This document shows positions 17,405-27,102 of a stretch of DNA of 64,000 nt, piece by piece (the first letter of the stretch is position 1; every line of letters begins with the position of its first letter). The notes beneath the pieces were generated by a model. The model searched no databases. It saw only the letters and a list, made by a program, of their open reading frames with translations, and was not told the origin of the DNA. The stretch lies in the NCBI RefSeq assembly GCF_031843945.1, contig NZ_JAVTJJ010000004.1, positions 62,001 to 126,000 of the forward strand, in the 5' to 3' direction. The stretch is from Paracidovorax sp031843945 (GTDB lineage: Bacteria > Pseudomonadota > Gammaproteobacteria > Burkholderiales > Burkholderiaceae_C). Both the position numbers and the translations under genes were made by a program.

Positions 17405-18880
17405 TCAGTTGAGCTTGGACAGGGCCACGTGCTTGAGCAGCTGCGCCACGGAAACGTCCATTACGTCGGTGAAGGGTCGGGGATAGATCCCCATGTAGAG
17501 CACCGCAATTGCCAGCACCGCCATCACCAGGAATTCGCGGGCGTCAATGTCCTTGAGGTCACGCACGTGATCGTTGGCGACCGGGCCCAGATACACGCGC
17601 TTGTACATCCACAGCGTGTAGGCCGCCCCGAAGATCAGTGCCGTGGCCGATGCCAAACCCACCCAGAAGTTGAACTTGACCGCGCCCAGGATCACCATCC
17701 ACTCGCCCACGAAACCGGCGGTGCCCGGCAGGCCGCAGTTGGCCATGGCGAACAACAGCGCAAAGGCAGCGAACTTGGGCATGGTGTTGACCACGCCACC
17801 GTAGGCCGCGATCTCACGCGAGTGCACCCGGTCGTACAGCACGCCGATGGACAGGAACATCGCGCCCGACACAAAACCGTGGGCAATCATCTGCACGATG
17901 CCGCCGGACACGCCGAGGTCGTTGAAGATGAAGAAACCCAGCGTGACGAAACCCATGTGCGCGACCGACGAATAGGCCACCAGCTTCTTCATGTCCTTTT
18001 GCACCATGGCCACCAAGCCGACGTAGATCACGGCAATCAGCGACAGCGCGATCATGAGCCAGGCCCACTCGCGCGCAGCGTCGGGAGCGATCGGCATGGA
18101 AAAACGCAGGAAGCCATAGGCACCCAGCTTCAGCATGATGGCGGCCAGCACGGCGGAACCACCAGTGGGCGCTTCAACGTGAACGTCGGGCAGCCAGGTG
18201 TGCACTGGCCACATCGGAACCTTGACGGCAAACGCTGCGAAGAAGGCAAAGAACAGGAAGGTTTGCGCCGTGCGCGTCAACGGCAGCTGGTGCCACGCGG
18301 CGATGTCGAAACTGCCACCCGATTGGTTGTACAGGTAGATCAGCGCGATCAGCATCAACAGCGAGCCGAGCAGCGTGTAGAGGAAGAACTTGAACGCTGC
18401 ATAGATCTTGTTCGGGCCACCCCAGATACCGATGATCAGATACATCGGAATGAGCGTGGCCTCGAAGAACACGTAGAACAGCATGCCGTCCAGCGCGCTG
18501 AACACACCGATCATCAGGCCCGACAGAATCAGGAACGCGCCCATGTACTGGTTCACGCGCTCGGTGATGGACTCCCACGACGCGATGATGACGATCACGG
18601 TGATGAACGCCGTCAGCGGCACGAACCAGAATGAAATGCCGTCCACGCCCAAGTGGTACTGCACATTGAAGCGCTCGATCCACATGGCCTTTTCGACGAA
18701 CTGTGCAGCAGCACTGGCGTTGTCGAAGCCGCCATACAGCGGCACGGTGACCGCGAGGCCGATCAGCGAGCCAATGAGGGCCAGCCAGCGCACAGCGCGC
18801 GCCTGTTCGTCACGCCCGAAGGCCAGCAGGAGGATACCGAAGGCAATCGGTGTCCAGATCGCAAGACTCAACCAACCCAT
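17405..18880 (-). CDS. nuoM: NADH-quinone oxidoreductase subunit M
   Basis: 491 residues, an antiporter-like subunit of the membrane arm, homologous to NuoL and NuoN. Landmarks: FYVFFEATLIPMYLIIG with the conserved helix-5 Glu, VKVPMWPVHTWLPDVHVEAPT with the pumping lysine, and DMKKLVAYSSVAHMGF. It couples quinone reduction to proton translocation. The 12-bp gap to nuoL and same-strand order fit the standard operon. Confidence 0.97.
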   Translation of the reverse strand: MGWLSLAIWTPIAFGILLLAFGRDEQARAVRWLALIGSLIGLAVTVPLYGGFDNASAAAQFVEKAMWIERFNVQYHLGVDGISFWFVPLTAFITVIVIIASWESITERVNQYMGAFLILSGLMIGVFSALDGMLFYVFFEATLIPMYLIIGIWGGPNKIYAAFKFFLYTLLGSLLMLIALIYLYNQSGGSFDIAAWHQLPLTRTAQTFLFFAFFAAFAVKVPMWPVHTWLPDVHVEAPTGGSAVLAAIMLKLGAYGFLRFSMPIAPDAAREWAWLMIALSLIAVIYVGLVAMVQKDMKKLVAYSSVAHMGFVTLGFFIFNDLGVSGGIVQMIAHGFVSGAMFLSIGVLYDRVHSREIAAYGGVVNTMPKFAAFALLFAMANCGLPGTAGFVGEWMVILGAVKFNFWVGLASATALIFGAAYTLWMYKRVYLGPVANDHVRDLKDIDAREFLVMAVLAIAVLYMGIYPRPFTDVMDVSVAQLLKHVALSKLN

Positions 18881-18892
18881 TTGTTGTTTTCC

Positions 18893-20947
18893 TTATTTGA
18901 TGAGCTGCAGGAACGCATCGCCCCAGACGAACCAGGTCATGAGCGCGAAGACGCCCAGGATCATCACAAGCGCGTAATGGAAGATGAAACCTGACTGGAA
19001 CCAGCGAACCACCGAAGCAATACGACCCACGGCTTTCCACGATCCATTGACCAGCAAGCCATCGATAACGGCCTGGTCGCCGCCCTTCCACAGCCCCGTG
19101 CCCAGCGCACGCGCGCCACGGGCGATGACGTTCTCGTTGAACCAGTCCAGGTAGTACTTGTTTTCGAAAAGTACGTAGATAGGCATGAAGATGCGCTTGA
19201 TCGCAGTCGGCAGCGCAGGGTTGACCATATACATGTAGTACGACGCAGCCACGCCCGCAACAGCCAGCCAGAACGGAGCAGTCTGCAGGCCATGCAGTGC
19301 CATGGCCACCGGGCCGTGGAAGATCTCTGCCACTTCAGCCATGGCAGGATGCTTGGCCGCATCTACAAAGATCACGCCCTTGAAGAATTCGCCAAACAGC
19401 ATGGGCTGGATAGTCAGGAACCCGATGACCACGGAAGGAATGGCCAGCAACACCAGGGGCACCGTCACCACCCAGGGCGACTCGTGCGGCTTGGCATCGT
19501 GGTGACCGTGACCGTGGTGATCGTCATGCGCATGGTGGTCATCGTGGTGCGCATCCGGATTCTGGTCGTAGCGTTCCTTGCCATGAAAGACAAGGAAGTA
19601 CATGCGGAACGAGTAGAACGCCGTGACGAATACACCCGCCAGCACGGCGAAGTGCGCAAAACCGGCCGCTGGCAAGGTGCTGGCGTGCACGGCTTCGATG
19701 ATGCTGTCCTTGGAGTAGAAACCCGAGAACAGCGGCGTGCCGATCAGCGCGAGCGAGCCCAGCAGCGAGGTGATCCAGGTGATGGGCATGTACTTGCGCA
19801 CCGCGCCCATCCAGCGGATGTCCTGGTTGTGGTGCATACCCATGATCACAGAGCCGGCACCAAGGAACAGCAGCGCCTTGAAGAATGCGTGCGTCATCAG
19901 GTGGAACACGGCCACTGAGTAGGCCGACGCGCCAAGCGCCACGGTCATGTAGCCTAGCTGGGACAGCGTGGAATACGCTACCACGCGCTTGATGTCGTTC
20001 TGGATGATGCCGAGGAACCCCATGAACAGCGCCGTGATGGCACCGATGATCAGGATGAAGTTCAAGGCCGTATCGGACAGCTCGAACAAGGGCGACATGC
20101 GCGACACCATGAAGATGCCAGCCGTCACCATGGTGGCGGCGTGGATCAGCGCGGAAATGGGCGTCGGGCCTTCCATCGAATCAGGCAGCCAGACGTGCAG
20201 AGGAAACTGCGCGGACTTGCCCATGGCGCCGATGAACAGGCAGATGCAGATGACCGTGATCAGCATCCAGTCGGTGCCGGGGAAAGACAGGCCGCCGAGC
20301 TCACCCGACTTGGCGAAGATCTCGCCGTAATTGAGCGTGCCGCTGTACGCGGCAATGAGCCCAATGCCCAGAATGAAGCCGAAGTCGCCCACGCGGTTCA
20401 CCAGGAAGGCCTTCATGTTGGCGAAGATGGCCGTTGGCTTGTTGTACCAGAAGCCGATCAGCAGATACGACACCAGACCCACGGCTTCCCAACCGAAGAA
20501 CAGCTGCAGCAGGTTGTTGCTCATCACCAGCATGAGCATGGAGAACGTGAACAGCGAGATGTACGAGAAGAAGCGGTTGTAGCCCTCATCTTCTTCCATG
20601 TAGCCCATGGTGTAGATGTGCACCATCAGCGACACGAAGGTCACCACTACCATCATCATGGCGGTGAGGCTATCCACCAGGAAGCCGACTTCCATCTTCA
20701 GGCCGCCCACCACCATCCAGGTGTAGAGCGTTTCATTGAACCGCGCACCGTCCAGAGCGACGCTCTTGAGCGTCATCGCCGAGAGAATGAACGCAACGAG
20801 CACGCCCACGATGGTGAGGGTGTGCGAGAGGCGGCGGCCCATGCGGTTACCGCCGAACGCTGTGCCCAGAATACCGGCCAGCGCGGAGCCCACCAGCGGG
20901 GCCATGGGCACCGCCAACAGGGTCGAAGCAGAAAGGGTTTGACTCAT
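18893..20947 (-). CDS. nuoL: NADH-quinone oxidoreductase subunit L
   Basis: 684 residues, the distal proton-pumping subunit with the long C-terminal lateral helix. Landmarks: LLQLFFGWEAVGLVSYLLIGFW (conserved Glu), FPLHVWLPDSMEGPTPISALIH, and NDIKRVVAYSTLSQLGYM. A loop at about residues 463-487 is strikingly rich in histidine (HHDDHHAHDDHHGHGHH). This is an embellishment outside the conserved pump core that could bind divalent metals. Confidence 0.97.
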   Translation of the reverse strand: MSQTLSASTLLAVPMAPLVGSALAGILGTAFGGNRMGRRLSHTLTIVGVLVAFILSAMTLKSVALDGARFNETLYTWMVVGGLKMEVGFLVDSLTAMMMVVVTFVSLMVHIYTMGYMEEDEGYNRFFSYISLFTFSMLMLVMSNNLLQLFFGWEAVGLVSYLLIGFWYNKPTAIFANMKAFLVNRVGDFGFILGIGLIAAYSGTLNYGEIFAKSGELGGLSFPGTDWMLITVICICLFIGAMGKSAQFPLHVWLPDSMEGPTPISALIHAATMVTAGIFMVSRMSPLFELSDTALNFILIIGAITALFMGFLGIIQNDIKRVVAYSTLSQLGYMTVALGASAYSVAVFHLMTHAFFKALLFLGAGSVIMGMHHNQDIRWMGAVRKYMPITWITSLLGSLALIGTPLFSGFYSKDSIIEAVHASTLPAAGFAHFAVLAGVFVTAFYSFRMYFLVFHGKERYDQNPDAHHDDHHAHDDHHGHGHHDAKPHESPWVVTVPLVLLAIPSVVIGFLTIQPMLFGEFFKGVIFVDAAKHPAMAEVAEIFHGPVAMALHGLQTAPFWLAVAGVAASYYMYMVNPALPTAIKRIFMPIYVLFENKYYLDWFNENVIARGARALGTGLWKGGDQAVIDGLLVNGSWKAVGRIASVVRWFQSGFIFHYALVMILGVFALMTWFVWGDAFLQLIK

Positions 20948-20977
20948 TCTTGAGAACCTTGCAATGTCCGGCGACCG

Positions 20978-21286
20978 TCAACCCTTGAGGGTGTTCAGGT
21001 CTTCCGCGTTGATGCTGGACTTGTTGCGGAACAGCAGCACCAGGATGGCCAGCCCAATGGCGGACTCAGCGGCGGCCACGGTCAGGATGAAAAACACAAA
21101 CACCTGTCCGTGCATGTCGCCCAGGTAATGCGAGAAAGCGACGAAATTCATGTTGACCGCCAACAGCATCAGTTCGATGGCCATCAGCAGCACGATGAGG
21201 TTGCGGCGATTCAGGAAGATGCCGATCACAGCCAGCGCAAACAGCATGGCTCCGAGCGTCAGGAAATGACCCAGGGTCAACGTCAT
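20978..21286 (-). CDS. nuoK: NADH-quinone oxidoreductase subunit K
   Basis: 102 residues with three helices; a membrane-arm subunit related to MrpC. The conserved glutamates are in NLIVLLMAIELMLLAVN and AESAIGLAILVLLF, part of the proton path. The start codon overlaps the nuoJ stop as ATGA, so translation is coupled. Confidence 0.97.
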   Translation of the reverse strand: MTLTLGHFLTLGAMLFALAVIGIFLNRRNLIVLLMAIELMLLAVNMNFVAFSHYLGDMHGQVFVFFILTVAAAESAIGLAILVLLFRNKSSINAEDLNTLKG

Positions 21287-21951
21287 GGCTTCTTCTCCTC
21301 GACAACAGGCGCCACGGGCGCCGGCTCTGCCGCCTTCTGCGTGGCGGCCACCTTCACCATGGACACGCGGTCACTGGCGCGCACTCGGATCTGCTCAGAC
21401 GCGCTGATGGCCTTGTTGTCCTTGCGTTGACGCAGCGTGAGCGCGATGGCGGCAATCATGGCCACCAACAAAATCACGGCAGCGATCTCGACCGGATACA
21501 GGTATTCGGTGTAAAGCAGTTTGCCCAGGGCTCTGGTGTTTGAATAAGGGATCACCTGTCCGGCAGCGTCCACCATGGCCGCGACAGCCTTGGGTTCATC
21601 CATACCCCGGAAACCGGTCATCAACACGGCCGCCATCTCCAGTGCGATCAATGCGCCAACGAAGGCGGCGAGCGGGAAGTTACGCCAGAAGCCTCGTCGT
21701 ACCGTGTCGATATGGATATCCAGCATCATCACGACGAACAGAAACAGCACCATCACCGCACCCAGGTAGACGAGTACCAGGGCAATGGCGAGAAACTCGG
21801 CCTTGAGCAACAGCCAGATAGCCGCAGCTTGTGAAAAGGCGAGGATCAGGTGCAGCACAGCGTGCACAGGATTGCGCGCTGTGATGACTCGGAAGGCTGC
21901 ATACAGCAGCACGACCGAGAACAGATAGAAGAAACCAGTCTTGGCGTCCAT
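21283..21951 (-). CDS. nuoJ: NADH-quinone oxidoreductase subunit J
   Basis: 222 residues, five helices (MDAKTGFFYLFSVVLLYAAF, NPVHAVLHLILAFSQAAAIWLLL, LGAVMVLFLFVVMML, and two more), followed by a polar Ala/Pro tail of about 50 residues ending VEEKKP that is specific to betaproteobacteria. It is part of the quinone-proximal membrane arm, with the pi-bulge helix VYLGAVMVLFLFVVM. Confidence 0.96.
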   Translation of the reverse strand: MDAKTGFFYLFSVVLLYAAFRVITARNPVHAVLHLILAFSQAAAIWLLLKAEFLAIALVLVYLGAVMVLFLFVVMMLDIHIDTVRRGFWRNFPLAAFVGALIALEMAAVLMTGFRGMDEPKAVAAMVDAAGQVIPYSNTRALGKLLYTEYLYPVEIAAVILLVAMIAAIALTLRQRKDNKAISASEQIRVRASDRVSMVKVAATQKAAEPAPVAPVVEEKKP

Positions 21952-21992
21952 GAATCAGGTCTTTGGTAAAGGTCAGGCGAGAGCAGTGCCGC

Positions 21993-22505
21993 TCAGCGGT
22001 ACTTGGCGTCCGCGGCCTTCGCTGCGGCAATCTCGGGCTCGTAACGGTCGCCCACGGCCAGCAGCATTTCCTTTGTGAAATACAGATCGCCTCGCTTTTC
22101 ACCGTGATATTCAAGAATCTGGGTTTCCACGATGGAATCGACCGGGCAGCTTTCTTCGCAGAAGCCGCAGAAGATGCACTTGGTCAGGTCGATGTCATAG
22201 CGTGTGGTGCGTCTGGAACCATCGGCACGCACGTCGGACTCGATGGTGATAGCCAGGGCAGGACACACAGCCTCGCACAGCTTGCAGGCAATGCAGCGCT
22301 CTTCGCCGTTTTCATAGCGGCGCAGCGCATGCAGCCCGCGAAAGCGCGGCGACAAGGGCGTCTTTTCTTCAGGGAACTGCACTGTCACCTTGCGGCGAAA
22401 AGCGTAGCGTCCGGTCAGTGCCATGCCCTTGACCAGCTCCACGAGCATGAAGCTCTTGAAGAAATCCTTGACCGAAAAAGGTGATGCAGAAGCAACAGCA
22501 GTCAT
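21993..22505 (-). CDS. nuoI: NADH-quinone oxidoreductase subunit I (two 4Fe-4S ferredoxin)
   Basis: 170 residues. Two 4Fe-4S motifs, CIACKLCEAVCP (about 74-85) and CIFCGFCEESCP (about 113-124), hold clusters N6a and N6b, which pass electrons toward NuoB. The N-terminus is an amphipathic membrane-associated helix (KDFFKSFMLVELVKGMALTG). It lies 12 bp from nuoH. Confidence 0.97.
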   Translation of the reverse strand: MTAVASASPFSVKDFFKSFMLVELVKGMALTGRYAFRRKVTVQFPEEKTPLSPRFRGLHALRRYENGEERCIACKLCEAVCPALAITIESDVRADGSRRTTRYDIDLTKCIFCGFCEESCPVDSIVETQILEYHGEKRGDLYFTKEMLLAVGDRYEPEIAAAKAADAKYR

Positions 22506-22517
22506 AGTTGTCCCCGC

Positions 22518-23594
22518 TTAGTTCCAGATGTTCCAAGGCGAATGCAACCATGCGCCCACGATAAGCAGCCACACGAGAGTGACCGGGATGAAGATCTTCC
22601 AGCCCAGACGCATGATCTGGTCATAACGGAATCGCGGGAAGGTGGCGCGGATCCAGATGAACATGGAAACCACCACAAACGTCTTGATGCCCAGCCAGAT
22701 CCAGCCCGGGATGAAGCTCAGCGCTTCAATCGGTGGCAGCCACCCACCCAGGAACATCAGCACGCCCAGAATGGAGACCAGCCACATGCTGGCGTATTCG
22801 GCAAGGAAAAAGACTGCGAAACCCATGCCCGAGTACTCGACCATGTGGCCTGCAACGATTTCCGCTTCGCCTTCCACGACGTCGAACGGATGGCGGTTGG
22901 TTTCAGCCACGCCAGAGATCAGGTAGACGATGAAGATGGGCAGCAGCGGCAGCCAGTTCCACGACAGGAACGTCAGGCCCATGCCTGCCATCATGCCTTC
23001 GCCCTGCCCTGCCACCACATCGATCAGATTCATGCTGCCCGACACCATGATGACGACCAGGAAACAGAATCCCATGGCAATTTCGTAGCTCACCATCTGA
23101 GCGGAAGCCCGCAGTGCACCCAGAAATGCGTACTTCGAGTTCGATGCCCAGCCAGCGATGATCACGCCGTACACCTCGATGGAAGTGATGGCCATGATGA
23201 GCAGCAGGCCGGCATTCACGTTGGCCAGCACCACGTCGGGACCAAACGGAATGGCCACCCATGCGGCCAGGGCCGGCATGATCGCCATCAATGGGCCCAA
23301 CACGAACAGACCCTTGCTGGCAGCCGTGGGCTGAATGATTTCCTTCGTCAGCAACTTCAGACCGTCGGCCAATGGTTGCAGCAAGCCGAATGGCCCCACG
23401 CGGTTGGGGCCGTGACGCACCTGCATGAAGCCGAGCAGCTTGCGCTCCCACAGCGTCAGATAGGCGACGGCTCCCATCAATGGGGCGACGATGGCCACGA
23501 TCTTGAGCAAAATCCACAACACGGGCCAGGCAGCCCCGGTCCACCAGGCGTAAGGCAGCAGGTGAAGCCCGCCGTTGTACAGCGCGTCGATCAT
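22518..23594 (-). CDS. nuoH: NADH-quinone oxidoreductase subunit H
   Basis: 358 residues, eight helices. It forms much of the quinone chamber with NuoB and NuoD. Conserved segments are GFMQVRHGPNRVGPFGLLQPLADGLKL (residues about 54-80), EVYGVIIAGWASNSKYAFLG and ETNRHPFDVVEGEAEIVAGHMVEYSG, which carries the loop glutamates. Its ATG overlaps the nuoG stop (ATGA). Confidence 0.97.
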   Translation of the reverse strand: MIDALYNGGLHLLPYAWWTGAAWPVLWILLKIVAIVAPLMGAVAYLTLWERKLLGFMQVRHGPNRVGPFGLLQPLADGLKLLTKEIIQPTAASKGLFVLGPLMAIMPALAAWVAIPFGPDVVLANVNAGLLLIMAITSIEVYGVIIAGWASNSKYAFLGALRASAQMVSYEIAMGFCFLVVIMVSGSMNLIDVVAGQGEGMMAGMGLTFLSWNWLPLLPIFIVYLISGVAETNRHPFDVVEGEAEIVAGHMVEYSGMGFAVFFLAEYASMWLVSILGVLMFLGGWLPPIEALSFIPGWIWLGIKTFVVVSMFIWIRATFPRFRYDQIMRLGWKIFIPVTLVWLLIVGAWLHSPWNIWN

Positions 23595-25732
23595 GCTGCG
23601 ACTCCTTCAGCGGCGCGGCGCGCATCGGCCGTCAGTTGCAGGGAAGTCGCACGGCGCACCAGCCCATCCAGTTGATAGATGCTGGCCACCACCGGCTCGG
23701 CAACATCGCTGGATGCAGCAGCCACGGGTGCGTTCGTACTGTTGTTCAAACTTTGCGCTGGCAGCGATTCGAGCGCGGTAGCACCCGGCGCGACGCCAGT
23801 TGCCTGCGCCAATACCTGTTGAGAGGTTTCGTAGTCGAGCCCTTGCACGCCCAGCAGATTGCCCAGTACGCGAAGCACCTTCCATGCAGGACGTGCGTCG
23901 CCTTGGGGCTTGACCACCGCATGGAAGCTCTGCAGACGACCCTCTGCGTTGACGAAGGTGCCAGACGTTTCGGAAAACGGTGCGATCGGCAATAGCACGT
24001 CGCTGAATTCCATGTTGGCCTTGAAAGGGCTCAGCGTCACGACCATTTCTGCCTGCGCCAGCGCCCTTGCAGCATCCACGCCCCAAGCAGAATCGTGCTC
24101 AGGTTCGGTGTTCAGCAACAGGGCCGCCTTCAATCCACCGGAAAGCATCTGTCCTGCATTCAAACCGTTGCCTTGCGGCTGTGCGCCAACGAATTGCGCA
24201 CCCACCGTGTTGGCCGCTTCGGTCAGATAACCGACGGTGGCATCGGTGTGCGAACCAATCCATTGCGCCAGTGCCAGCAGACTGGAAGCCTGTGCGTGAT
24301 GCGCGGCAGCGTTGCCCAGCAAGATGGCGCGACGCTCGCCAGACAGCAGCGTCCGGGCAACGCCTTGGGCCAGGTCACTCACCTGGTCTACCACCTGCGG
24401 AGGAGCCACGTTCTTTTCTTGGGCCACGGCAGCAGCCACTTCTGCCAGCGTGTTCAACCAGGCCGAAGCCGGCGCCACCAAGGTCTGCGCGACAGGCATG
24501 GTCCAGTCGTAGGCAGCGGCGTTGATCGCCGTCACTGCACAACCGCGGCGAGCCGCTTGGCGAATGCGCTGCGCGAACAATGGATGGTCCTTGCGCAGGT
24601 TGGAGCCGACGACCAACACAGATTGCAATGACGACAGCGAAGCAATCGACGTTCCCAGCCAGCGCACACCTTCGGCAGCGCCGAACTCGGCGTGACGCAG
24701 GCGGTGGTCGATGTTGTCGCTACCGAGGCCGCGCACCAGTACACCGGCCAGATACAGCTCTTCCAGCGTACTGTGCGGGCTTACCAAAGCGCCGATACGG
24801 CTCGCTCCATGGTCATTACGCACGCTCTGCAGCCCGTTGGCCACATACTCCAGCGCAGTCTGCCAGTCCACTTCCTGCCACTGGCCACCCTGCTTGAGCA
24901 TGGGGCGCGTCAGCCGGTCTTCGCTGTTGAGCGACTCATACGAGAAGCGATCACGGTCGGCGATCCAGCATTCGTTGACGTCTTCGTTCTCGAGCGGCAC
25001 CACGCGCATGACGCGGTGATTCTTGACTTGCACGATGAGGTTGGCGCCCGTGGAATCATGCGGACTGACGGACTTGCGACGCGAAAGCTCCCAGGTGCGG
25101 GCGCTGTAGCGGAAGGGCTTGCTGGTCAACGCACCGACCGGGCAGATGTCGATCATGTTGCCCGACAGCTCGGAGTCAATGGTGTCGCCCACCACCGTGG
25201 TGATCTCGGAGTGTTCGCCCCGATGGATCATTCCGAGCTCCATCACGCCGGCCACTTCCTGGCCGAAACGAACGCAGCGGGTGCAATGGATGCAGCGGCT
25301 CATCTCCTCCATCGAGATCAGCGGGCCGACGTCCTTGTGGAACACCACGCGCTTCTCTTCTTCGTAGCGCGAGGAAGAGCCGCCGTAGCCGACTGCCAGA
25401 TCCTGCAATTGGCATTCACCGCCCTGATCGCAGATGGGGCAATCCAGCGGGTGATTGATGAGCAGAAACTCCATTACCGACTGCTGGGCCTTGATGGCCT
25501 TGTCGCTCTTGGTGCGCACGATCATGCCTTGCGTCACCGGCGTGGCGCAGGCAGGCATGGGCTTGGGCGCCTTCTCCACGTCAACCAGGCACATGCGGCA
25601 ATTGGCGGCAATGGAAAGCTTCTTGTGATAGCAAAAATGGGGAATGTAGGTGCCCGCCTTCTCGGCTGCATGCATCACCATGCAGCCTTCGGCGACTTCT
25701 ACTTTCTGCCCGTCCAGTTCGATTTCAACCAT
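23591..25732 (-). CDS. nuoG: NADH-quinone oxidoreductase subunit G
   Basis: 713 residues. The N-terminal 2Fe-2S domain has CYHKKLSIAANCRMC, and a His-Cys 4Fe-4S site follows in HPLDCPICDQGGECQLQ. The next ferredoxin-like part has CIHCTRC and MIDICPVGAL. The rest is a molybdopterin-oxidoreductase-like fold without cofactor. I do not see the extra four-Cys N7 site typical of the E. coli type. It is part of the peripheral arm electron chain between NuoE/F and NuoI. Confidence 0.97.
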   Translation of the reverse strand: MVEIELDGQKVEVAEGCMVMHAAEKAGTYIPHFCYHKKLSIAANCRMCLVDVEKAPKPMPACATPVTQGMIVRTKSDKAIKAQQSVMEFLLINHPLDCPICDQGGECQLQDLAVGYGGSSSRYEEEKRVVFHKDVGPLISMEEMSRCIHCTRCVRFGQEVAGVMELGMIHRGEHSEITTVVGDTIDSELSGNMIDICPVGALTSKPFRYSARTWELSRRKSVSPHDSTGANLIVQVKNHRVMRVVPLENEDVNECWIADRDRFSYESLNSEDRLTRPMLKQGGQWQEVDWQTALEYVANGLQSVRNDHGASRIGALVSPHSTLEELYLAGVLVRGLGSDNIDHRLRHAEFGAAEGVRWLGTSIASLSSLQSVLVVGSNLRKDHPLFAQRIRQAARRGCAVTAINAAAYDWTMPVAQTLVAPASAWLNTLAEVAAAVAQEKNVAPPQVVDQVSDLAQGVARTLLSGERRAILLGNAAAHHAQASSLLALAQWIGSHTDATVGYLTEAANTVGAQFVGAQPQGNGLNAGQMLSGGLKAALLLNTEPEHDSAWGVDAARALAQAEMVVTLSPFKANMEFSDVLLPIAPFSETSGTFVNAEGRLQSFHAVVKPQGDARPAWKVLRVLGNLLGVQGLDYETSQQVLAQATGVAPGATALESLPAQSLNNSTNAPVAAASSDVAEPVVASIYQLDGLVRRATSLQLTADARRAAEGVAA

Positions 25733-25746
25733 ATGCGTTCTCGAGG

Positions 25747-27102
25747 TCAGGCAGAGGCTGGCGCCTGGGGAGTCTGTTGCCGGATCAGCGCTTCGAATTC
25801 AGGACGGAAGTGCTTGATCATGGCGCGCACCGGCATAGCCGCTGCGTCGCCGAGAGCGCAGATCGTGCGCCCCTGAATGTTGTCCGCCACCGAATTCAGC
25901 AGGTCCAGATCGCCAGCGCGGCCTTGGTTGTGCTGAATACGGTCGATCACGCGCCACATCCAGCCCGTACCTTCACGGCAAGGCGTGCACTGGCCGCAGG
26001 ATTCATGCGAATAGAAATAAGACAGGCGCAACAGGCTTTCCACCATGCTGCGGGAGTCGTCCATCACGATCACGGCGCCCGAGCCCAGCATGGAACCGGC
26101 TTTGGCGATGGAGTCGTAGTCCATCGTGCATTCCATGATGACCGAAGCCGGCAAAACCGGTGACGACGATCCACCAGGGATCACCGCCTTCAGCTGGCGC
26201 CCTTTGCGCACGCCACCGGCAAGCTCCAGCAGCTTGGCAAACGGCGTTCCCATCGGCACTTCGTAGTTTCCGGGCTTTTCCACGTCGCCGGACACCGAGA
26301 AGATCTTGGTGCCACCATTGTTGGGCTTGCCGCAGGCCAGGTAAGCCGCTCCGCCGTTGCGGATGATCCATGGGACAGCCGCGAAGGTCTCGGTGTTGTT
26401 AATCGTGGTCGGCTTGCCATAGAGACCGAAGCTCGCGGGAAATGGTGGCTTGAAGCGCGGCTGGCCCTTCTTGCCTTCGAGCGATTCCAGCAATGCGGTT
26501 TCTTCGCCGCAAATGTAGGCACCGAAACCGTGAGCGGCGTGAAGCTGGAAGCTGAATTTGCTGTCCAGAATGCTGTCGCCCAGATAACCGGCGGCACGGG
26601 CTTCTTCCAGCGCTTCTTCAAACCGATCGTAGGTCTGGAAGATCTCGCCGTGGATATAGTTGTAGCCCACGGAAATGCCCATCGCATAGGCCGCGATAAT
26701 CATGCCTTCAATGACGATGTGCGGATTGAACTGCAGGATGTCCCGGTCCTTGCAGGTTCCCGGCTCTCCCTCGTCCGAATTGCAGACTAAATACTTTTGC
26801 CCAGGAAACGAGCGGGGCATGAAGCTCCACTTCAGACCGGTAGGAAAGCCTGCACCGCCGCGGCCACGCAGACCAGATTCCTTCACCGTCGCGATGACCT
26901 GATCCTGCGTAAGGCCTGCGCCTTCGCCTTGAGCCAGGATCTTGCGCAGCGCTTCGTAGCCGCCACGCGCTTCATAGTCCTTGAGACGCCAGTTCGTACC
27001 GTCCAGACCGTCGCAGATCTGAGGCTCGATATGCCGGCCATGAAAACAGGTTTGCACGCCGGTAGCGCCGAACTGCGACAGGATTTGTGCCGGGGTCGTC
27101 AT
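25747..27102 (-). CDS. nuoF: NADH-quinone oxidoreductase subunit F (NADH-binding)
   Basis: 451 residues. It oxidises NADH with FMN and holds the 4Fe-4S cluster N3. NADH/FMN motifs: GLRGRGGAGFPTGLKW (about 74-89), CNSDEGEPGTCKDRDI, GAYICGEETALLESLEGK. Cluster motif: ESCGQCTPCREGTGW (residues about 365-379). Its ATG overlaps the nuoE stop. Confidence 0.98.
   Translation of the reverse strand: MTTPAQILSQFGATGVQTCFHGRHIEPQICDGLDGTNWRLKDYEARGGYEALRKILAQGEGAGLTQDQVIATVKESGLRGRGGAGFPTGLKWSFMPRSFPGQKYLVCNSDEGEPGTCKDRDILQFNPHIVIEGMIIAAYAMGISVGYNYIHGEIFQTYDRFEEALEEARAAGYLGDSILDSKFSFQLHAAHGFGAYICGEETALLESLEGKKGQPRFKPPFPASFGLYGKPTTINNTETFAAVPWIIRNGGAAYLACGKPNNGGTKIFSVSGDVEKPGNYEVPMGTPFAKLLELAGGVRKGRQLKAVIPGGSSSPVLPASVIMECTMDYDSIAKAGSMLGSGAVIVMDDSRSMVESLLRLSYFYSHESCGQCTPCREGTGWMWRVIDRIQHNQGRAGDLDLLNSVADNIQGRTICALGDAAAMPVRAMIKHFRPEFEALIRQQTPQAPASA

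Noticed and set aside
15832..17412. Plus-strand open frame opposite nuoN, rich in His/Gln
   Set aside because: Shadow of nuoN; unnatural amino-acid composition.
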